A DNA stretch of 64,000 nt from positions 4,836,001 to 4,900,000 of the forward strand of contig NC_133101.1 in assembly GCF_022965805.1 (NCBI RefSeq), read 5' to 3'. The first letter of the stretch is position 1, and each line of letters starts with the position of its first letter. This DNA is from Primulina eburnea (lineage: Eukaryota > Streptophyta > Magnoliopsida > Lamiales > Gesneriaceae). The notes below the pieces were generated by a model. It was not told the origin of the DNA. It made no database searches and saw only the letters and a list, made by a program, of their open reading frames with translations. Positions 38,109-48,358 of this stretch are shown here, piece after piece. Position numbers and translations under genes: made by a program.

Positions 38109-39135
38109 TAGGGATGTAAACAAACCAAACCGTTCGCGAGCTATTCGGAGCTCGGCTCGATAAAAAGTTTGTTTGAGTTCGTTTGTTAATCATATCAAAC
38201 CAAACTCAAGCTCGATTTTGAGCTCGACAACTTAATCAAACCAAACTCAAGCCTAAGCGTATTCGGCTCGTGAGCTCGCAAACATGTTCGTTAATAGGCT
38301 CGCGAGCTCGAACTCAGCTCGTTTAGGTGGCTCGTAAGCTCGAACTTGACTCATTTGTTGAATTGACAAATAAAAATATTAGTACTAGTAAAAGTTAAAC
38401 TTGTATATCCATTATAGAAGTATATTCTTTTAATATATATTGAATATTATAGAAGTCTATTCTTTTAGTAGAGGATATATAAGGGGGACCTCCTATTATT
38501 ATTATGGGAATATACTTATATAAAGTAATTGATTGATGATAAGATTTCTACTGTATATATAGGTTCATCGTTCAAGTCTATATATATGATATAGTATGGT
38601 ACCTACCATTTTATAATTATTATTAAATTAAGTCTTATTTTTATATTATTATACACAAATTTGGAAATGGATAAAATTTGGTTGATTCAGAAATTATATA
38701 AATTTATTTATAATATATATAAATATTTTTTATGTATTATGCATACTATTTTTGGTAATGATTTATAGGTATATTTTACGAGCTCGAAAACGAGCCGAAC
38801 TCAAGTCAGGCTTGTTAAATATGATAAACGAGCTATTAATAAACCAAGTTCGAGCCCGGCTTGATTAACATGATAAACGAGCTTTTAACGAGACGAACTC
38901 GAGCTTTTCACAAGTTTAGTAATTTCAAGACAAGTCGAATTCTAGCCTGATTATAAAAGCTCGAATAAAGCTCGAGTTTGAGCTCGAGCTCTATCAATCT
39001 TAAACGAGCCAAACTCAAGCCAGATGATAAAAGCTCGAATCAAGCTCGAGCTCGAGCTCGAGCTTGAATTAATCTTAAACGAGTCAAGCTCCAGCCTGAT
39101 ACTGTTCGACTTGGTTTGGATCGTTTACATCCCTA
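38109..39135. mobile_element. hAT-like non-autonomous element, 1,027 bp, AGCTCG-rich
   Basis: Terminal inverted repeat TAGGGATGTAAAC (left 38109) and GTTTACATCCCTA (right, ending 39135). The perfect 8-bp target-site duplication is GTGGGCGG (38101-38108 and 39136-39143). Both subterminal regions are crowded with GAGCTCG/CGAGCT motifs, including (GAGCTC)n near 39050. No coding. Confidence 0.9.
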
Positions 39136-39143
39136 GTGGGCGG

Positions 39144-41953
39144 CTCATGCTACCTTAAAATGTCAAAAAAAAATGCGTGGAATAGCTCTATTTTATCAAA
39201 GTTTATCTCAAATGATAATATAAGCTGGTGATATATACAATGTAAAATATATAATGAAAAAAACATGTTTTATACAATTGTAGATAAATATGCAAAAAAT
39301 ACAAATATCCGAATATTTACATATTTTTAAAAACCTTGCAACACTTATATTCCGAGCCTAGGCATTTCAACAAAAAAATAATACTACTAACTTGCTAGAC
39401 ATGGATACCCTATTTTAGCCCGTGTGTGCATCATATACAATGCCAATAAAGCATGAATCATATAATAGTACATAAATATGTAACAAGTAGAAATATCTCA
39501 ATACTTACGTACCTCTAAACAATCTTATGATGCTTACGTTTTGAGCATAGACATTTCAACATAAGGATAATATTGCTAACTTGCTGGACATTGATATCAC
39601 ATTTTAGCTAGTATTTACATCATACATTATTTATTATTTTATTTTATTGTGGTTTGATTTTTTTATAGTATGTAGTTATAGAGCAATTGAATTCCTCTAT
39701 TTTATTTATAATATAATTTATTTTCAATCAATTACATAGTTTTCAATCAAGTTTAGATTTTAAGATATTTATCCATACATAGCAAAACTTTGAAATCTTT
39801 AAATATATACAAATGAATTCCAAATATAAAAAATTTAAAAGATGAAATAGATAAATTTTAAGCTCATAAAAAAAATTTGGTAAATTTATATGGTTGAATA
39901 AGTAGTGACAAATATTTATACAGATGAGTTAACACATCTATTACCTATTAGAATATTTATTGTGGTATGTATGTATAAATATTCAACTCATCTCTTACAT
40001 TTTTTTTTTTGTTTTTATGTTGTCCCAAATATAGTCAGATGTATTATTTATTTATATATTTAGTTTTTTTAAAAAAAAAAATTGCCGATATACCTCTATT
40101 AATTAAGTATTTGAAAATTAATGTGAAATTATTTTTTGAATGAATTAAATAAGTATAAAATAATTTTTTTAAAAAAAAATACTTTACTTTCCAATGATTT
40201 TTTAATAGGTGTGAAAAAACCAGATATTATATTTGGGACGGAGATAACGCTGTATTAAGGTTTGATATTACTATAATATTTCATATGTTAAGGACCATTT
40301 GGCTTGACCTCCCATAAATATGACATATCAAGAAAATTAAACATCGGTCTTCATTTTGTGACACAGTTACATCCTTGACTATCTAATGTCTATAATACTT
40401 ATCACAAATTGAACGATATTTTCGAAAATAAATGAATAATAGCACAATATGAATGTGCTATCATATAATCAATAGATTACCCTCGTGAATTTAAAAATCA
40501 TATTTGATTTCATAAATAAAACATAATCTTATAAAATGAATATCTTCATTCCAATATCAAATAAAAAACAATAAATAACTGTTAAAAGCTAACATAAGTC
40601 ATATTACACATCTTTATAGAAACCATAAAGAAAACGATCAATACGTATCTCAACATTCAAATAAAATACCTCAATAAATCTATGAAACTCCAAATGCTTA
40701 TTGGTTATCCAAACTCATGGAAAATAAATTTTTTTCATCAAATTATTATTCATTTCCCCAAATTTATTCAAATTACTAATTTGAGTTATTTTATTTGTCA
40801 ACAAGTCTAAAATCCCAAAATAATAAATTCAGGCTTATCAAATTTTCTCAAAAATCAACAGAATTTAAATCTAAAATATTTATCAAGTCGAATAATTATA
40901 ACACAATTTCATAATCATCAAAATATAGTTAAATCTTCAAATAATCACATACCTAGTTCAACAATAAATTATATGTTCAACAAAATTTACCTCAATATAG
41001 ATCAACTTCGATACCTATAACATTAACCCAATAAATAATATCGAGCTAATAATCGGAATAAAATCGAATTAAAGCGAAGTGGATAATGTTTTCACTCACG
41101 GGCAGCCAACAAAACCCGAACCAACAAGCTATAATCGAGCTTAAAATCACCCAAGAACTGAAATAACTTTCACTCTTTCAGCAAGGAGCAATTGTGGTGC
41201 TCGTGCAGTAGAACACGCCGGGAGGAAGAATCGCTCTTAAGCTCGAATAGAAGCAATCTACACCATAACCAGTCGAGAAATGATCCGAAAACTGCGACAC
41301 ACTCCGACAGGAATTACCTTGCAAAATGGGTACCAAAAGATTGCTACATTGGCTTCCTAAATATCTATCAATTCCGAATTTTGGCAACTTAAAGGTGAGC
41401 AAAATCTCGGTATAACCAAAATAACCAACCGAACCGATCTAAATCGAAAATTCGGATGGGTTTAATGGTAGTTCGTTAATTTTTTTTTCTTCAAAACTTC
41501 GAATATTTGTTGTCACCTATAATATAATATAAGTATAACTAAGACATGAATAAGAGCCCAATGATCATGAACAGTAACAGTGGCTGACCCATCTATTTCG
41601 TTTGGGAATTTGAGTTGTGATACTTATTTTCTTGTTTAATGGGAAGAGTCGTATAATACACATATCTACACTTTTACTTCATTATACATTATAAATCAAA
41701 TAATTCCTCCTAAGTAAAAGAATTTAGCCTTCAATTCATCAAAGACAACATACCATTTTATTTCAAAGTGCAAAACGTTTCAGAAAAGTAAAAGTACAGA
41801 AGGACCATGGAAATACAAATTGAGCCGTGAAGAAGTATTGGGCTATCCATTATACAATTGAAATTCAAATATTTTATAGAATACATATCATGAACGGAAG
41901 ATGACCATCAGAAAATATTGAATTGACTTAGTTTCTTATTTCCCAAGTAGTCA
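39144..41953. other. Intergenic AT-rich sequence downstream of the GDSL gene
   Basis: No gene recognised. Around 41400-41490 the sequence GTGAGCAAAATCTCGGTATAA with AACCGAACCG recalls the end of another small transposon, but no partner end was located. The open frames at 41178-41402 have no family motif. Confidence 0.5.
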
Positions 41954-43894
41954 TCAAGCCCTGGAATAGTTGGGAAACATGGTGCTGAGATTCATTGGGT
42001 GCATCAAATTGTTGTCACCAGTTAAAGATTTGTTGGACTATGAGTCGGTTGGCCCTTTCGGATGGATGGAATGGATCCCAAAACACGTATTGGTCCCGAT
42101 TTGGGCACAAGTTCGATAGGGGTGTGCAAAGGCCCAACCCGTTGAATCGGCCCTGTCCACAACAAGCTATCTTTGAGGTTGTGAATCCTGTCCAAACGCA
42201 TACCAAATGCAGTATAAGTCAAGATCATTTCAGGTAGTTATTATCTTAACACGTTCATGTTTCGGACAATCAGAATAGGATTGACTGTGTATTCGAAAAT
42301 GTACCGAAATTTCGAGGATTGGAAACAAAATCCATGTGCATTTGATTGGTGTTTGCCGCGATGAAAACATTGGTTCCAATATCTTGGTTAAGTTGATTGA
42401 GCATTTTTTTCAGTTGGGGGTTGAAAAGAGAAGCAGCATGCTGTAGTTCTTCCGCGCATTCGCCATTTCTACTATGTTGTGCTAGTTCCGCTGGCACACA
42501 ACCTAATGGCCCCGTTCCGGTCACGAGCACCCGGCGAGCTCCAAGTCGATAAAGCCTCTACGTTTATTATTGCAAAGTCACATGAAACAAAACTCGATGA
42601 ACACAATCATGAGTAATAAATCATAATTATTCATAAATTTATAGAAATTGGGATAAATTTTGAAATTTCGAATTATATATTTTTTTAAAAAAAATGAGAG
42701 ATTAATTTTAAAAATACCTGTAAAACTTTTTTGTACTCCGAAATGACATATGGGACATATTCTTGGAGTGTGAATTGTCTTGATCTTGCTGAAAAGGGCA
42801 CCAAATAGTAATTGTTCACAAAATCATTGCCTCCCAAAGTCATGAGAGTGAGTGAATCTTTCACTAGTCTTTGGGTCTCCTCCTCTCCTATTAATGCACT
42901 CACCCTTTGCTGATATTGCCCAAAATAGTTTAATTGATCATAAATTCTTATGATGTTAACCTGCACACAAAATGTCACACTAACTTGGTCATTTGGAAAA
43001 TCAAATAATTTTAAATAAGAATTTAGTCGAATTCGTAGTGAACCGAGAAATTCCATCGACGAGAGCCGGACGGATTACGCCATTTTTAAAAAAATAGAGA
43101 AACCGATTACATAGAATCCATATATTAAAAGTTGGAGTGATAATTTACAGTAAAATAATTATTGGAGGATTGAGAATAATGTCTAGATATAATGATTATT
43201 CAGATTATTTATTTTGACTGCTTTTCATTTAAATAAAGAATCTAATAAAATTGCTAGGCTTACAAATTGAATTCCAGTGTCATTAAGCACTCCCACTCCA
43301 GCAGAGGCAAAGTTGGCACCAACTAACAGTTTCTGTCCCCTAAGCTCTGGACTCAAGTAAGGCAATGTGGCCTCCCAACCCATTTTTTCACCTAAAAAAT
43401 AAAGCATAATAAATAATTTAAATAAAAATCCCATTTTCCTATATAAATAATTGTGCAAAACTGCATGCTAATCTAAATAAAAATCCCATTTTCTATTAGT
43501 TATTTACATAAATGTACAGTTATTTTGTTGTTTGGGGATTGGGAGACAGTGACGATTCTTTACAAGGAAATATATAACTCAAAATTTCAGGTATACAAAG
43601 TTAAAAATAAAAAGAAAGAAATAGAAAACAGAAAGTTTACTAATTATATCGGGAATGTTTAGGCCATTGGAAAATCGTCCCGTGGGGCGATGTGTTGGAT
43701 AGTCGATCCCAGTAGGGCGGAGCATCGGCCCTAGCCGTGGTGGCCAAGTAGTTGTTGTTGCCATTGTCCACCAATGAATCTCCGAATACAAAGAATGCTC
43801 TATTTTCAGCATCAACTTTCAAAGTTTTCGACGCTAATGTTATTATATAAATAATAAAGAAACATGAAACAGTAGCTAAATTAGACATTTTCAT
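41954..43894 (-). CDS. GDSL esterase/lipase, LTL1-like, with two 1-bp frameshifts
   Basis: GDSL hydrolases are usually secreted plant esterases acting on lipids, cutin monomers or acetylated polymers. Exons on the minus strand: 43894-43641, 43391-43264, 42960-42718, 42557-42305, 42187-41954. Ignoring one extra base in exon 1 (about 43711) and one in exon 5 (about 42024-42026), the gene encodes about 369 residues, the normal family length. Block [15 protein letters not shown] (nucleophile about Ser40), block [20 protein letters not shown], block [15 protein letters not shown] and block [11 protein letters not shown] (Asp, His) are all present. The N-terminus has a hydrophobic signal-peptide-like segment ([12 protein letters not shown]). 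The start at 43894 (or 43888) is preferred to 43936 because a TATATA lies only about 20 nt above the latter. As read, frame 1 diverges after ADAPPY and exon 5 stops early at 42015. It may be a young pseudogene or contain sequencing errors. Confidence 0.88.
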
Positions 43895-43954
43895 ATGATA
43901 TCTCGAGAAAAATAATGATAATCCCCTTTTGAACAATGCATGGCTCCATGGCTC

Positions 43955-43962
43955 TATATATT
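43955..43962 (-). promoter_or_regulatory. Possible TATA box of the GDSL gene
   Basis: The minus strand reads AATATATAGAGCC about 60 nt upstream of the chosen ATG (43894), a plausible spacing for a short leader. No transcript evidence is available. Confidence 0.4.
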
Positions 43963-44765
43963 GGTGAGAATCCCAACTAATATGTTGGTGTAATTAATAA
44001 TTAAATGACAGAATGTCAAAAAGCCTAGTGAATTAGCTTCGCGGCGTTAAATTTCCCAGTTGGAATAATGGGAATACCGTAAAATTAGTGCTTTAATTAA
44101 AGAGAAGATTATATATTTTTTTAAAAAAATTATATTATTGAAATTTGAATTACCCTTTTTTGTAATGTTATGCAAACTCGTCTTTCTTTAACCGAAATTT
44201 TATTTATTTTTAGTAACACTTTAAAAGAATCAAAAAACGAAGGGAGAATGTGATTTTAGAACTGCAATTTCTTTTTAAAAAAGTTAATGAAAGTGCTGAT
44301 TTTTAATTGTCATATTCAAACATGAAAATTGATTTTTTAGGCGATTAATTGTGGCTCCAAAAACCAAAAATCAAAAGAAATTATATATTTTTTAAGTTTA
44401 AAAATGAAATTATCAAAATAACCATCATCAGTTAAATATATATTTTTATCACGTTTTATTTTAAGGAAAAAAACCAAATTCCTCTCCTAAGTTGACCTAA
44501 ATTGGATGTTATTCCTCTATATGGGTTAGAAATAAGTCTTAATGCAATAACTTGACCTCTTTTATACTAATAGTTTTTTGAATTGCTTAAATTTCACGTA
44601 ATTCGTTTATTTTTCCTCATTTGTTGATTTTTAATATACATTAATACATGAAACCAAATTAAGCCTTAAGTAAATTTAAGGTATAGTGGAATCAACTAGA
44701 GGACTTGAAATCTTCAACTGTTATCACATGGCTTCTAGTGCAACTATGCACTTACAACAACTCAA
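43963..44765. other. Intergenic AT-rich sequence
   Basis: Nothing recognised beyond AT-rich DNA. Confidence 0.5.
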
Positions 44766-44944
44766 TAAGTAATGCTACTTGTTTTACTTCAATAATAATA
44801 ATAATATATACATACATACTACATATATATACATATACATACATATACATATATATATATATATGTATATGTATGTATATGTATATATATGTAGTATGTA
44901 TGTATATATTATTATTATTGAAGTAAAACAAGTAGCATTACTTA
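44766..44944. repeat. Near-perfect 179-nt palindrome (foldback)
   Basis: The left arm begins TAAGTAATGCTACTTGTTTT and the right arm ends with its reverse complement, AAAACAAGTAGCATTACTTA. The arms (about 88 nt) differ only by one extra AAT triplet on the left. The centre is a TA/CATA-rich stretch. A transcript would form one long hairpin. It abuts a GTGAGAC repeat. Confidence 0.9.
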
Positions 44945-44950
44945 TATAGA

Positions 44951-45129
44951 GTGAGTCTCATGTGAGACCGTCTCACGGATCATAATCTGTGAGACGGGTC
45001 AACAATACCCATATTCACAATAAAAAATAGTACTCTTAGCATAAAAAGTAATACTCTTTTATGAGTGACCCAAATAAGATATCTGTCTCACAAATTATAC
45101 CCGTGAGACCGTCTCATATAAGTTTTTGC
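44951..45129 (+). repeat. GTGAGAC-terminus MITE-like repeat, copy 2
   Basis: Same orientation and order as the 35073 copy: TGTGAGACCGTCTCACGGAT, CCATATTCACAATAAAAAA, then CCGTGAGACCGTCTCAT and AGTTTTTGCC. Confidence 0.75.
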
Positions 45130-46280
45130 CATATATATATATGTGTGTGTGTGTGTGCGTGCGATATGAATCGAGAAACCCAAAAATTTAATCGAGAGTG
45201 CGATTTTGTTAGTATGTATATATCAATGAACCATCTGAGATATGTATTTCAGAAGTCTTCTTTCGAAGATATAATTTATATATTTGGATGAATTTTTAAG
45301 AAATTATTATCACTTATTTCATTATTTTTCGAAAGCAAATGATCAATCACAGGAAACTACTGAATAATTTCTTAATTTGTGTATTATGAATGTGCATGCC
45401 TAAAATAACATAGCCCTAAGCTGGTGGGTGAAAAGTGAGTTGGCACTTAATGACCATCCAGATTGCTGTACATTATACAACGTAACTAATTTAGCTGCGT
45501 GGAATTAATTTCCTATTAATACAAAACAAATAAAAGGATTAATCATTATTGAATCAGTGTTAGGTTGAATTAGCCCAAATGCCCCCATTGTAGAATAAAA
45601 GATCCTACTTTTTTTTTTTTTTTTTGCTGAGAGGGAACTACAGTCGTTTAAGATAAATCTGGAGTTTAACGCAATAGTTTGTTAAAAAAAAGGCCAGACT
45701 GAGACTCGGCTTATCATTTCCCTTATAACGTCCAATCCAGAAATCATATATTTGATTCATAATATTCTTTCCATTGAATTTTGTAAGCCAATCCAATGCC
45801 CATTTAGTTTTTTTTTAAGGGAAGAACATCATTAGTTAAAAGTAAAATATTGTCTTTCGTTTATTTAAGATAATGATTTTTCATGAGTTGTTTAATTATT
45901 TTTCTCTAATTTGAGAATTGAGATTACTGATATGTTCTTTGTTTTTGGTTTGATTAGTTTAAACTTTGAATAATATTTGCTTAAATATTTCATTTATTCA
46001 ATTTCGTGTAATGAAATTAAATTATGAAGATGTTTTCATTATTGTGATTATGTTATCAAAATCTCAAATATATCTTAATTATTGCATTTTTTTTACCATT
46101 TCGTTAATTAATTTTATAGTTCTTAGCGTTATTATTTATTGATTGTTCATGGATTCATTAACAATTAACATATCAAACCTTCACTTTAATTTTTGTGAAT
46201 AAATCATTTATGAATTTTCATTATATTGTCATGTAAGCCGATTATTATTTTATAATTTTAGTTTTGATATAGATTTATGA
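45130..46280. other. Intergenic AT-rich sequence with a short TG repeat
   Basis: A (TA)n/(TG)n tract lies near 45130-45160, next to the GTGAGAC repeat. Nothing else was recognised. Confidence 0.5.
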
Positions 46281-46462
46281 CAAAAACTTGTGTGAGATGG
46301 TCTCACATGTCGTATTTTTTTAGACAAATATCTTATTTGGGACATCCATGAAAAAATAATACTTTTTATGCTAAGAGTGTTATTTTTTATTGTGAATATC
46401 GATTGGTTTGACCTGTCTCACAGATAAAGAATCGTGAGACCGTCTCACAAGAGGACCTGCTC
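46281..46462 (-). repeat. GTGAGAC-terminus MITE-like repeat, copy 3 (opposite strand)
   Basis: It reads CAAAAACTTGTGTGAGATGG at the left and CGTGAGACCGTCTCACAAG at the right, with ACTTTTTATGCTAAGAGTG inside; this is the reverse complement of the other copies. Confidence 0.7.
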
Positions 46463-47768
46463 TTTATTTATTGGTTGTGCTTAATTATTTTTATCAATGA
46501 AGTTTATACATATTTATTATAATGTCAAGTGAACATTCGTATTCATAAATGGATGTAATCAAAGTTAACTCTTCTAAATTTTCATAACATAAATCAATTG
46601 ATGAACATATCAGTGATGAGTGAAACATAACCTGGTAAACGCACTAGGAAAGCCCTACACGACAGACTAGACCGAAAAAATATTAGCAGAGCGAATGATT
46701 TGTGGTTATGGAAGATGAAAATATAGGCTCGTCTGGACAATACGGATCTCGCCGAGGCACTCGAGCGGGAGTGGTGTTAAAAACTTCCAAAGTTTGTATG
46801 GGTAACACAAAAAAAAAAAAAAAAAAAACTCAACAGTGTTGATTATTCTTCATTGCAAGCATTTAATAAGAGAGTGAGCAAATTAGAACTCACTTTCATT
46901 ATAGATATGGCAAAATTGACTCACCAAACACAATGCTAACTCCAATATTGCAGCCTCTAGCTTAGGCTACTAAGCAACAATTGCCATTATTCATTATAGC
47001 CAACAAAAACAGACTTAACGCAAGAAAGTGAATGTGGCCCGGTATATAGTCCTTGTGTTCTGCTATACATGAATGGCCAGAGTGATTGCGGCTTGAAACT
47101 TTGCTGTGTTTTTATAGATTTGAAAATGTCTTGGGATTATTTTATATATAGTATAAGGTTGGTAGAGATTGTTCTGTTTCATAAATTGGTTATATTTAAT
47201 TTTTGTACTGTTCTTTTTGGTACGTGATATGTGTGTATTTAATAAAATTATCTTCTGTTAAATAATTATATGTAAAAAATTTAGGGATTATATATAATAT
47301 AATTTTAAACTTGCTTAATTAATTTTTACAATAGTACTTTTATAAAATTTAATGGTGTTTTATAATGATATTTGGACTAGGAGTGATGTATTTATTTAAA
47401 CTTGGATAAGTTAGACGTTTTAGTGAATTATGATAATAAAGTTTTCTTCGATATATAATTTTAAGGGAAAATTTAAAAAAAATTGTCCTCTAAATTCGAC
47501 TGTTTTAAATTTTGGTCGTTTAAATAGTTTAAATTTTGTCATAGCCCTGTCATTTAGTTTTTTATTGACTTTTAATCATATTTAGTAGAGTGATGCTATT
47601 AAACCGATAAACGATGATGTTTCCACACCACGTCATGACTCGAGCAAAATTGGATAAAAAAAACCCAACTTTCACACCAAATTTTGACCAACTCAAAGAA
47701 CTACTCTGACTATTTTTCATTACATTGAAGAAATTGATATGATTGGCTCATACTTAAAAAAAACTCAA
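46463..47768. other. Intergenic sequence, possible degenerate retroelement fragment
   Basis: AT-rich; a 20-nt A-run at about 46809-46828. No confident coding or element boundaries. Confidence 0.4.
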
Positions 47769-47921
47769 AGATCTTAATCTGTGAGACGGGTCAACCCTAC
47801 CCATATTCACAATAAAAAGTAATATTCTTAGCATAAAAAGTAATACTCTTTCATGGATGACCCGAATAATAGATCTGTCTCACAAATACGACCCGTGAGA
47901 CCGTCTCACACAAGTTTTTGC
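47769..47921 (+). repeat. GTGAGAC-terminus MITE-like repeat, copy 4 (left-truncated)
   Basis: It begins at GATCTTAATCTGTGAGACGG, lacking the first palindrome, and runs through CCATATTCACAATAAAAAGT to CCGTGAGACCGTCTCACACA. Confidence 0.75.
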
Positions 47922-47953
47922 CTAGTACGCAGTATAGATAAATATTATGTTCA

Positions 47954-48211
47954 TTACATTGCGAGTGAGGTCCGAACCAATGTCTCCGTCAAGGTATGTG
48001 TTCATCTTATAATTTATCTGTGAGTCAGGCATTGCAAATAGTTATCTACCTCCATCAAAAGTGGAGTCCTGTCATATTAAATTGCATGTAATAAGATACA
48101 TTGTGGTATTAGGACTCCACTTTTGATCGAGGTAGAAAACTATTTCCACCGCCGAGTTACAGATAATTATAAGATGAACATGATATACATTGACGGAGAG
48201 ATCGGTACATA
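47954..48211. mobile_element. Foldback element with 9-bp flanking repeat (MULE-like candidate)
   Basis: The arms pair imperfectly: CTCCGTCAAGGTATGTGTTC ... CCATCAAAAGTGGAGTCCT on the left against AGGACTCCACTTTTGATCG ... TATACATTGACGGAG on the right (about 85 nt each). TATGTTCAT flanks it (47945-47953 and 48212-48220); a 9-bp duplication is the size used by Mutator-like elements. No coding. Confidence 0.6.
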
Positions 48212-48358
48212 TATGTTCATAAATATGAATAAACTTGACAAGTTTCATATATAATTAAATTCCACCATATAAAAACTAGAGATGCTTTCAACTTTGAAGC
48301 AGATACTAAATATATATTATTCGATACATCAACGTAGCCAGATTCTTACACTACTGCA

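Noticed and set aside
41178..41402. Opposed open frames downstream of the GDSL gene
   Set aside because: Low complexity, no recognisable domain, no splice context.
43640..43815. Two alternative first exons of the GDSL gene
   Set aside because: The two overlapping frames are one exon split by a single-base shift: block I is in one and the [10 protein letters not shown] stretch in the other.
44705..44926. Open frame rich in Tyr/Ile
   Set aside because: It is a translation of the TA/CATA-rich palindrome.
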